Shown one piece after another: positions 8,659 to 16,120 of a DNA stretch of 64,000 bases (its first letter is position 1; each line of letters opens with the position of its first letter). The notes beneath the pieces were generated by a model, which was given only the letters and a program-made list of their open reading frames with translations, was not told the DNA's origin and searched no databases. Both the position numbers and the translations under genes were made by a program. Source of the stretch: Pseudomonadota bacterium (lineage in GTDB: Bacteria; Pseudomonadota; Gammaproteobacteria; Xanthomonadales; Xanthomonadaceae); assembly GCA_023390905.1 (NCBI GenBank), contig JAEWBY010000041.1:1-64000 (forward strand), read 5' to 3'.

Positions 8659-11600
8659 ATGAACGTCGATATCTCCCGCCGCAGCTTCCTGAAGCTGACA
8701 GGCACGGGGGCGGCGGCGACCACCCTGGGGGCCATGGGCTTCGGTACGGCCGAAGCCGCCACCGCCGCCCACGTCCGCGCCTTCAAGCTCGCCACCACCA
8801 CCGAAACCCGCAACATCTGCACCTATTGTTCGGTGGCCTGCGGAATCATCATGTATTCGCGCGGCGACCTGGCCGCGGGCGAGAAGGCCGAGCTCCTGCA
8901 TATCGAAGGCGACGCCGACCACCCGACCAACCGCGGGACGCTCTGTCCCAAGGGTTCGGCGCTAAAGGACTACGTCAAGGCGGCGACCCGCCTGACCCGT
9001 CCGCGCATCCGCCGCCCGGGTTCGGACCGCTTCGAGGACATCTCCTGGGACGAGGCGCTCGACCGGATCGCGCGCGCCGTCAAGGACGACCGCGACGCCA
9101 ACCTCATCGAGAAGAACGAAGCCGGGACCACGGTCAACCGCTGGACCACCACCGGCTATCTCGCCGCATCGGCGACCACCAACGAGACCGCATGGCTGAC
9201 CTACAAGACCGTGCGCTCGATGGGAATCGTCGGATTCGACAACCAAGCGAGGGTTTGACACGGCCCCACGGTGTCCAGTCTGGGCCCGACGTTTGGCCGT
9301 GGTGCGATGACCAACTCCTGGACGGACATCGCCAATACCGACCTCGTAATCATCATGGGCGGCAACGCAGCCGAGGCCCATCCCTGCGGTTTCAAATGGG
9401 TGACCGAAGCCAAGCACCACCGCGGTGCCAAGCTGATCGTGGTCGACCCGCGCTTCAACCGCTCCGCCGCGGTCTCGGACTACTACGCCCCGATCCGCCC
9501 GGGTTCGGACATCGCCTTCCTGATGGGCGTGATCCGCTGGTGCATGGAGAACGACAAGGTCCAGTGGGACTACGTCCGCCACTACACCAACGCCTCCTAC
9601 CTGGTGCGCGATGACTTCGGCTGGCAGGACGGCCTGTTCAGCGGCTATGACGAGGAAACCCGCAGCTACGACCAGGAAAGCTGGGAATACCAGATGGGCG
9701 AGGACGGCTACGTGCGCGTCGACCCGACCCTGGAGAACCCCCGCTGCGTGTGGAACCTGCTCAAGCAGCACGTGGACGTCTACACGCCCGAGTTCGTCGA
9801 AAACACCTGCGGCACGCCGAAGGACCGCTTCCTGAAGATCTGCGAAATGATCGGGGAGACATCGGCCCGGGACAAGGTGATGACCTCGATGTACGCGCTT
9901 GGCTGGACCCAGCATTCCAAGGGCGCGCAGAACATCCGCGGCATGGCGATGCTGCAGCTGCTGCTGGGGAACATCGGCATGCCCGGTGGCGGCATGAACG
10001 CGCTGCGTGGCCACTCGAACATCCAGGGCCTGACCGACATCGGCCTGATGTCCAACCTGATCCCCGGCTACCTGGCGATCCCGAAGGAGAACGAGCCCGA
10101 CTTCGAAACCTACGTGTCGAGCCGCGCCAACAAGCCCTCGCGCCCCAACCAGATGAGCTACTGGCAGAACTACCGGAAGTTCATGGTCAGCTTCATGAAG
10201 TCGATGTGGGGCGACAAGGCGACCGCGGAGAACGGCTGGGGCTACGACTGGCTTCCCAAGCTCGACGTGCCCGAATACGACGCGATGCGCATGTTCGAGA
10301 TGGCGCACAACGACAAGGTCAACATCTACTTCTTCCAGGGCTTCAACCCGGTGATGGCGTTCCCCAACCGCCGGAAGCTGACGGAAGCCTTCTCGAAGGT
10401 GAAGCTGATCGTCGTCATGGACCCGCTGGAGACCGAGACCGCGTCCTTCTGGGAGAACCACGGCATCTACAACGATGTGGATCCTGCGTCGATCCAGACC
10501 GAAGTGCTGGAACTGCCGACCACCTGTTTCGCCGAGGACGAGGGCGCGACGGTGAGTTCGGGGCGGGTACTGCAGTGGCACTGGGCCGGTGTGACGCCGC
10601 CCGGCGACGCGAAGACCGATATCTGGATCATGTCCAACATCTTCCTGCGCGTGCGCAAGCTGTACCAGGAGGAAGGGGGCGTGTGCCCCGAGCCCATCCT
10701 CAACCTGACCTGGGATTACGCCGATCCGCTGCATCCCACGTCCGCCGAGCTGGCCATGGAGCTCAACGGCCGGGCCCTGGACGACCTGCGCGATCCGTCC
10801 GATGCGTCGAAGGTGCTGGTGGCCAGGGGCGAGCAGCTGTCGAGCTTCGGGCAGATGCGCGACGACGGCTCGACCAACGGCGCCTGCTGGATCTACACCG
10901 GCTGCTTCACCCCGGCCGGCAACATGATGGCCCGCCGCGACAACAGCGACCCGGGCGGCATGGGCGTGTTCCAGAACTGGGCGTTCTCCTGGCCGGCCAA
11001 CCGCCGCGTGCTCTACAACCGTGCCTCCTGCGACCTGGAGGGCAAGCCCTGGGATCCTTCGCGGATGCTGGTGGAGTGGGATGGCAAGGGCTGGGTGGGC
11101 AACGACGTGCCCGACATCGCGCTCAACGCCAAGCCCGAAGAAGTGGGGCCGTTCATCATGAACCCCGAAGGCGTGAGCCGCTTCTTCTCACGCAAGCTGA
11201 TGCGCGACGGCCCGTTCCCCACGCACATGGAGCCGTTCGAGAGCCCGATCGAGAATCCGCTCAACCGCAGCATGCGGGGCAACCCGGTCGCGCGCATCTT
11301 CGCGGACGACCTGGCTGGCCTCGGCAGCAGCGACGAGTTCCCGTGCGTGGCCACCTCGTACCGGCTGACCGAGCACTTCCACTACTGGACCAAGCACAAC
11401 CGCGTCAACGCGGTGAACCAGCCGGAGTTCTTCGTCGAAATCAGCGAGGAACTCGCGGCCGAGCGCGGCATCAGTCGTGGCGACCGGGTGCGCGTGTGGT
11501 CGTCGCGCAACCAGATCTGGGCCAAGGCGGTGGTCACCAAGCGCATCCGGCCGCTGGTCTGCGACGGCAAGACCGTGCACGTGGTCGGAATCCCGATCCA

Positions 11601-11745
11601 CTGGGGCTTCAAGGGCGCCGCGCGCAAGGGCTTCGGCCCCAATTCGCTGGGTCCGTTCGTCGGTGACGCCAACATCAACACGCCGGAGTTCAAGGCCTTC
11701 CTGGTCAATATCGAACGCGCGGCGGAGCAGGAGGTGCCCGCATGA
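8659..11745 (+). CDS. fdnG: Formate dehydrogenase-N alpha subunit, selenocysteine-containing
   Basis: This is the catalytic molybdopterin subunit that oxidises formate in the periplasm. The frame is interrupted by TGA at 9256-9258, which encodes selenocysteine 200: it sits in the family motif DNQARV-U-HGPTV, and the reading frame continues to 11745, giving 1028 residues with Sec. The N-terminus ISRRSFLKLTGTG is a classical Tat signal. A [4Fe-4S] site follows (ICTYCSVACG about residue 53 and TLCPKG about 96). The C-terminal molybdopterin dinucleotide-binding domain ends near the stop. The ATG at 8659 has AGGAG upstream. The stop overlaps the fdnH start (ATGA). Automatic annotation is likely to split it into two genes at the UGA. 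Confidence 0.96.
9256..9301 (+). promoter_or_regulatory. UGA Sec codon and bacterial SECIS hairpin in fdnG
   Basis: Directly after the UGA, CACGGCC (9259-9265) pairs with GGCCGTG (9295-9301), and ACG (9268-9270) can pair with CGT (9290-9292). The apical part has GG (9270-9271) paired with CC (9286-9287), an unpaired U at 9272, a four-pair stem GUCC/GGGC (9273-9276 with 9282-9285, including one G-U pair) and the loop AGUCU (9277-9281). GG, bulged U, short stem and a GU-containing loop is the layout that SelB recognises in the E. coli fdhF and fdnG SECIS elements. Confidence 0.88.
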
Positions 11746-12743
11746 GCGACCAACGCGCCCCCCAGCCGACGACGGCGGCGGCCAATCCGCCGGTGCAGCC
11801 GCTGCCCTCGAACCTGCTGCCCGGTGACGTGGTCAGGGCCTCGGCCACCGCGCACGTGCCGCAGCCCGAGCGCCAGCTCACGAAGGTCGCCAAGCTGATC
11901 GACGTGTCCAAGTGCATCGGCTGCAAGGCCTGCCAGACCGCCTGCGTCGAGTGGAACGACACCCAGCCCGACATCGAGGAGAACGTCGGCGTCTACGAGA
12001 ACCCGCACGACCTGACGCCGGACATGTACACGCTGATGCGCTTCAGCGAGTACGAGAACCCGGACACCGGCGACCTCGAGTGGCTGATCCGCAAGGACGG
12101 CTGCATGCACTGCGAGGATCCGGGCTGCCTGAAGGCCTGCCCTGCGCCGGGCGCGATCGTGCAGTACTCCAACGGCATCGTCGATTTCATTTCCGACAAC
12201 TGCATCGGCTGCGGTTACTGCGTGGCCGGCTGTCCCTTCGACATCCCGCGGATCTCGAAGAAGACGCACGTCAGCAAGAAGTGCACCCTGTGCTCGGACC
12301 GCGTCGCGGTCGGGCAGGGGCCGGCCTGCGCCAAGGTCTGCCCGACCCAATGCATCACCTTCGGCCCCAAGGAGGAGATGGTCGCACTGGCCGAGGAGCG
12401 GATCACCGACCTCAAGTCGCGTGGCTACGACCAGGCCGGGCTCTACGATCCCCAGGGCGTCGGCGGCACCCACGTGATGTACGTGCTGCACCATGCCGAC
12501 AAGCCATCGCTTTACGCCGGCCTGCCGGACGACCCGAAGATCTCGCCGACGGTCGAGGCCTGGAAGGGCCCGGCGAAGGTCGTCGGCCTGGCCGCGGCGG
12601 GCGTCGCGCTTGCGGGTGCGGCGCTGCACGGGCTGTTCGCACGTGCGAACCGGGTCAGCGAGGAGGAAGAGCGCGAGGCGCAGGCGCTGGTCGAAGGCCG
12701 GGGCGGCGATGCCGGTGACGGGGAGGGCGGCCGCCATGACTGA
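11742..12743 (+). CDS. fdnH: Formate dehydrogenase-N beta (iron-sulfur) subunit
   Basis: The 333-residue protein carries four ferredoxin-type cysteine clusters: CIGCKACQTAC, CMHCEDPGCLKAC, CIGCGYCVAGC and CTLC with a later CAKVCPTQC. These hold the four [4Fe-4S] centres that pass electrons from the alpha subunit to the membrane haem. A C-terminal hydrophobic helix (VVGLAAAGVALAGAALHGLF) anchors it in the membrane, as in FdnH. It has no signal peptide of its own; in the known system it is exported together with the Tat-targeted alpha subunit. Its start overlaps the fdnG stop and its end overlaps the gamma gene by 8 bases, so translation is coupled. Confidence 0.95.
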   Translation: MSDQRAPQPTTAAANPPVQPLPSNLLPGDVVRASATAHVPQPERQLTKVAKLIDVSKCIGCKACQTACVEWNDTQPDIEENVGVYENPHDLTPDMYTLMRFSEYENPDTGDLEWLIRKDGCMHCEDPGCLKACPAPGAIVQYSNGIVDFISDNCIGCGYCVAGCPFDIPRISKKTHVSKKCTLCSDRVAVGQGPACAKVCPTQCITFGPKEEMVALAEERITDLKSRGYDQAGLYDPQGVGGTHVMYVLHHADKPSLYAGLPDDPKISPTVEAWKGPAKVVGLAAAGVALAGAALHGLFARANRVSEEEEREAQALVEGRGGDAGDGEGGRHD

Positions 12744-13446
12744 GTCACGCGTCCATTCCGCGCCCGGCGACCACATCGCCTCGACCCGGCCGGTGGTGGT
12801 CAGCCGCTACCGCGGCTTCACCCGCGTCAACCATTGGATCACCGCGGCCTGCATGATCGTGCTGCTGCTGTCCGGCTTCGCCTTTTTCCACCCTTCGCTG
12901 TACGGGCTCACCGCGCTGTTCGGCGGTGGCCAGACCGCGCGCTGGCTGCATCCCATCGTCGGCCTGGTGCTGGTGCTGAGCTTCTTCGGCCTGTTCGTGC
13001 AGATGTGGCGGCTCAACCTGCCGCGGCGCGAGGATGCCGAGTGGAGCAGGAAGATCGGCGACGTGATCCAGGGCAACGAGGAGAACCTGCCGGAGCTGGG
13101 CAAGTACAACCTCGGCCAGAAGCTGGTGTTCTGGGGCATGGCCGGGCTGATCCTGGTGCTGGTGGTCACCGGCGTGATGATCTGGGAAGAGTACTTCCCC
13201 GGCCTGGCGTCGATTCCGGTGCGGCGGGTCGCGCTGGCGGTGCACGCCATCGCCGCCGTGCTCACGGTGCTGGTCTTCATCCTGCACGTCTATGCCGCCC
13301 TCTGGACTCGCGGCACCCTGCGCGCAATGACCCGAGGCACGGTCACCGGCGGCTGGGCTTTCCGCCACCATCGCAAGTGGCTGCGCGAGCTGGCTGCCCG
13401 CGACGTCGCTCCACGCGAAGGCGCGTCGCCCCGGGACACCCGCTGA
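12736..13446 (+). CDS. fdnI: Formate dehydrogenase-N gamma subunit (cytochrome b556)
   Basis: This 236-residue membrane protein has four predicted helices: TAACMIVLLLSGFAFF, HPIVGLVLVLSFFGLFVQM, LVFWGMAGLILVLVVTGVMIW and a last one with HAIAAVLTVLVFILHVYAALW. Histidines in helices 1, 2 and 4 (NHW, LHP, VHA and LHVY) are the expected haem b ligands. It passes electrons to the quinone pool. I chose ATG 12736, which overlaps the end of fdnH by 8 bases; an open extension upstream lies wholly inside fdnH. FdhE follows after 3 bases. Confidence 0.94.
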   Translation: MTESRVHSAPGDHIASTRPVVVSRYRGFTRVNHWITAACMIVLLLSGFAFFHPSLYGLTALFGGGQTARWLHPIVGLVLVLSFFGLFVQMWRLNLPRREDAEWSRKIGDVIQGNEENLPELGKYNLGQKLVFWGMAGLILVLVVTGVMIWEEYFPGLASIPVRRVALAVHAIAAVLTVLVFILHVYAALWTRGTLRAMTRGTVTGGWAFRHHRKWLRELAARDVAPREGASPRDTR

Positions 13447-13449
13447 GCC

Positions 13450-14376
13450 ATGTCCGACGACGACGCACGAAGCGGACTGCAGCCCGATCCTTCCGTCATC
13501 GGTGGCGTCGCAAAGCCGCCGATGGCGCTGCTGCCCGATCCGGTGTCCCTGTTCCAGGGCCGTGCCCGGCGCTTCGCCTTCCTTGCGGAGAGCAACGAAC
13601 TGGCGCCGTACCTGCAGTTCCTCGCGGAGCTGTCGCGGCTGCAGGCCAGGCTCGCCGCGACGCTGCCGCCGGTCGAGGCCGTGCCGGCGGAATCGGTGGC
13701 GCGTGCGGCACAGTCCAGGATGCCGCCGATCGACCGCCGCGCCCTGGCCGCCGACCACGGATTGGCCGCAACCCTGCAGGCGCTGCTCGACGGGGCCGCC
13801 GAACTGGAGATGCCCGAAGCCGCCCGGGCCGCGCTGGATGCCGTGCGCTCCGCGGGCGCTGGCGACCGGCGCTGGCTGCTCGGCAACGTGCTGGCCGACG
13901 ACATTCCCGCCGACAGCAGCGCGCCGCACCTGTTCGCCGCGGCGGCCGTGCAGGTGCATCTCGCGCGGCTTGCCGCCGGTCTGGATGCCGAGGCGCTGGT
14001 GCCGGTCGCCACCGGTGTCTGCCCGGCCTGCGGCGGCCGCCCCGCGACGTCCTCCGTGCTCGGCCTGAAGGACATCGAGAACGTGCGCTACGCCTGCTGT
14101 GCCGGCTGCGCCACGCAGTGGAACGAGGTGCGGGTGAAGTGCCTGTGCTGCGGTTCGACCAAGGGCCTCAGCTACCGCTCGGTCGAAACCGTCGACGCCA
14201 CGGTGAAGGCCGAGAACTGCGGCGAATGCGGGGCCTGGGTGAAGATCTTCTACCACGTGAAGAATCCCAGCCTGGATCCGGTCGCCGACGACATCGGCAG
14301 CCTGGGCCTGGATATCCTGATGCGCGACGCCGGCGTGCGCCGCGGCGGATTCAACCCCTTCCTCGTCGGCTACTGA
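13450..14376 (+). CDS. fdhE: Formate dehydrogenase accessory protein FdhE
   Basis: The 308-residue product matches the length of E. coli FdhE (about 309) and carries the family's rubredoxin-like cysteine pairs in the C-terminal half: CPACGG, CCAGC, CLCCGS and CGECGA. FdhE binds the Tat-dependent formate dehydrogenase and is needed for its activity. It is the fourth gene of the fdn operon, starting 3 bases after fdnI. Its last 7 bases overlap the end of the convergent winged-helix gene. Confidence 0.93.
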   Translation: MSDDDARSGLQPDPSVIGGVAKPPMALLPDPVSLFQGRARRFAFLAESNELAPYLQFLAELSRLQARLAATLPPVEAVPAESVARAAQSRMPPIDRRALAADHGLAATLQALLDGAAELEMPEAARAALDAVRSAGAGDRRWLLGNVLADDIPADSSAPHLFAAAAVQVHLARLAAGLDAEALVPVATGVCPACGGRPATSSVLGLKDIENVRYACCAGCATQWNEVRVKCLCCGSTKGLSYRSVETVDATVKAENCGECGAWVKIFYHVKNPSLDPVADDIGSLGLDILMRDAGVRRGGFNPFLVGY

Positions 14377-14648
14377 CCCAGCGCCCGGCCTGCATCGGTC
14401 AGGTGGACCAGGGTGCGCGTCCCGTCTTCGACGGTACGCACCCAGCCCGGCCCCCGGTGCCCGCCGATCGCGTCCCCGCCGATCCAGGCCAGGGCCCGCA
14501 TCAGCACGCTCATGCGCAGCCCCAGGCGCTTGCACAGGCGCGCGGTCGACACCCCGTCGGGATGGGCCGCCAGTTCGGCCAGCAGCACCTGCAGCAGCGC
14601 GCGGTCGATCGGCAGGTCGTGCGGCGCCCGCGCCGTTTCGCCACTCAT
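14370..14648 (-). CDS. Small winged-helix protein in the fdhD operon, function unknown
   Basis: The 92-residue protein looks like a stand-alone winged helix. A helix-turn-helix can be read in GVSTARLCKRLGLRMSVLMR, followed by a strand-rich wing (WVRTVEDGTRTLVHLTDAGR). There is no sensor or oligomerisation domain. The start ATG overlaps the fdhD stop (ATGA, 14645-14648), so it is translated with fdhD. Its 3' end overlaps fdhE by 7 bases on the opposite strand. The position between fdhE and fdhD suggests a role in formate dehydrogenase expression or maturation, but this is guilt by association; I do not recognise a named family. Confidence 0.7.
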   Translation of the reverse strand: MSGETARAPHDLPIDRALLQVLLAELAAHPDGVSTARLCKRLGLRMSVLMRALAWIGGDAIGGHRGPGWVRTVEDGTRTLVHLTDAGRALGQ

Positions 14649-15472
14649 CCGACTACCAGCCGTCGTCCGTGCGCGTACACCGCCTGGCCGTCGTCGCGCG
14701 CGAAGCCGACCAGGGTCAGGTTCGCCCGGTCCGCCAGCGAGATCGCCAGCGCGGTCGGCGCCGAGATCGCCGCCATGAACGAAATGCCCACGCTGGCCGC
14801 CTTCATCGCCATCTCGTAGCTGGCGCGGCTGGTGACGACCAGGAAACCGGCCGCCGGATCGTGGCCGTTGGCGTGCATCGCGCCGATCAGCTTGTCGAGC
14901 GCGTTGTGCCGGCCCACGTCCTCGCGCGCCAGCAGCAGGCTGCCATCCGGCGCGGCCCAGCCGGCCGCGTGTGCCGCGCCGGTGGCCGCGGTGATCGCCT
15001 GTGCCGCGCGCAGTCCGTCCAGCGCACGCCGCAACGATGTCTCCGTCACCCGTATATCGCCGGAAACCGGCGCGGGGTAGCGCAGCGCCGCCTCCAGCAG
15101 CTCGCTGCCGCAGACCCCGCAGCCGCTGCGCCCGCTCATGCTGCGCCGGCGCAGGGCCAGCGCCTCCGCGCGCCCGGCCGGGATCCGCAGGCGGATTTCG
15201 ATGCCTTCGATGAACTCCTCGATGCGCTCCACCGCCACGTCCGCGGCCTGTTCCACGATGCCTTCGCTGAGCGCGAAGCCGACGGCGAAGTCGTGCAGGT
15301 CGGCCGGCGTGGCCATCATCACGGCGAAGGGTTCGTCGTTGTAGACGAAGGCCACCGGCACTTCCTCGGCGACGTGGTCGTCGAGCAGGCTGCTGGCGCC
15401 GTGACGCCAGCGTTCGACGGGGCGGAGGACGGCGCCGGAGGTCGGCGCGGCCGGGGAGTCGGATGTGGACAT
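14645..15472 (-). CDS. fdhD: Formate dehydrogenase sulfurtransferase FdhD
   Basis: The product (275 residues from ATG 15472) is FdhD, which transfers sulfur from IscS to the molybdenum cofactor of formate dehydrogenase. It contains the conserved CGVCG motif in SGRSGCGVCGSELL, whose two cysteines carry the persulfide, and the family sequences FAVGFALSEGI and EDVGRHNALDKLIG. I chose MSTSDSPAAP as the start; the frame stays open 16 codons further to 15520, and no strong ribosome binding site settles the matter. It faces fdhE and shares an operon with the small winged-helix gene. Confidence 0.93.
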   Translation of the reverse strand: MSTSDSPAAPTSGAVLRPVERWRHGASSLLDDHVAEEVPVAFVYNDEPFAVMMATPADLHDFAVGFALSEGIVEQAADVAVERIEEFIEGIEIRLRIPAGRAEALALRRRSMSGRSGCGVCGSELLEAALRYPAPVSGDIRVTETSLRRALDGLRAAQAITAATGAAHAAGWAAPDGSLLLAREDVGRHNALDKLIGAMHANGHDPAAGFLVVTSRASYEMAMKAASVGISFMAAISAPTALAISLADRANLTLVGFARDDGQAVYAHGRRLVVG

Positions 15473-15551
15473 TTCGCTAGGATGGCCGCGCCCGCTCGCA
15501 GGGGCAATCGCGAAGAGCACAACTCATGATGTCGGAAAACACACAAAGAGA

Positions 15552-15590
15552 AGGCCGTAAATACTTGTTTATACAAGATATTTACGGCCT
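15552..15590 (-). terminator. Large palindrome at the 3' end of ssrA (probable terminator)
   Basis: AGGCCGTAAATA (15552-15563) and TATTTACGGCCT (15579-15590) are perfect 12-base inverted arms, and CTTG/CAAG inside them extend the stem, leaving a loop of six A/T bases and one bulged A. It starts 8 bases after the tmRNA 3' end in the direction of transcription. On the minus strand it is followed by a T-rich but broken run (15535-15551), so an intrinsic terminator is likely but not textbook. Confidence 0.6.
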
Positions 15591-15598
15591 GTTTCAGG

Positions 15599-15951
15599 TG
15601 GTGGAGGTGGGCGGAATCGAACCGCCGTCCGAAGGAGCTCCATCCCCGGCACTACATGCTTAGCCCACCGTTGGTTCTCGTTCCCCGGCAGCACGGTGTG
15701 CGAAGCGCACCAGGAAACCAGCCTGTGAGTTCAACCGTGGCAGACAGGCGGCCACCACGGCTGGTTCCCGTGATAATGACCCTACATCCACGAGCACGGG
15801 CACAAGTGGGTTCGGGGCTTACGCCTTAAGCGGCGAGAGCGTAGTTGTCGTCGTTGGCAACTAGATGTTTGCCGCTGGATTTACGAGGAAAGCTGCCCCC
15901 TCGGCATGCGCCAGGCGATTTCGCGACCCCCGTCGAAGCCAGTGCACCCCC
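15599..15951 (-). ncRNA. ssrA: tmRNA (SsrA)
   Basis: Both tRNA-like ends are visible. The 5' end GGGGGUG (15951 down to 15945) pairs fully, with one G-U, with CACCUCC just before the terminal ACCA ending at 15599. The 3' part has the T arm GGTTCGAATCC-type sequence (complement of 15612-15623 region), and the 5' part has the conserved GGCTTCGACGG. The reading frame for the tag lies at 15826-15858 and encodes ANDDNYALAA followed by TAA. The length of 353 bases is normal (E. coli 363). It rescues stalled ribosomes together with SmpB, encoded 2.4 kb away. Confidence 0.97.
15826..15858 (-). other. tmRNA proteolysis-tag reading frame (ANDDNYALAA)
   Basis: On the minus strand the resume codon GCC at 15858-15856 opens a ten-codon frame, ANDDNYALAA, closed by TAA at 15828-15826. 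It differs from the E. coli tag (ANDENYALAA) only by Asp for Glu at position 4. The C-terminal LAA is the degron read by ClpXP and ClpAP; clpA and clpS are at the right end of this window. Confidence 0.95.
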
Positions 15952-16006
15952 GTGATCCGGGAACATGGCGCCTGCCGGGTGGCAGTGAACGCGCGTTGAC
16001 CCCTGC

Positions 16007-16034
16007 AGTATAGGGGCGGCGAGGCCCCCTGCAA
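16007..16034 (-). promoter_or_regulatory. Probable ssrA promoter
   Basis: On the minus strand TTGCAG (16034-16029) and TATACT (16012-16007) are separated by 16 bases, a good sigma-70 match. Transcription would start near 16000, leaving a 5' leader of about 50 bases to be removed by RNase P, as known for tmRNA precursors. Confidence 0.6.
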
Positions 16035-16120
16035 GGCATCGGGCGTTCGGCGGGCGCAAGAGGTTCAGCCTGGCCGGCATGCTCCAGGCTGCACACCCGT
16101 AGAAGGTATGCTCGACGCCC

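Noticed and set aside
9256..9258. fdnG as a pseudogene split by a nonsense mutation
   Set aside because: The TGA sits exactly at the selenocysteine site of the family, the frame continues intact for 829 codons, and a SECIS hairpin follows.
15599..15625. attL site of a mobile element in ssrA
   Set aside because: The 3' end of ssrA is a common target, but I find no second copy of it in the window and no integrase.
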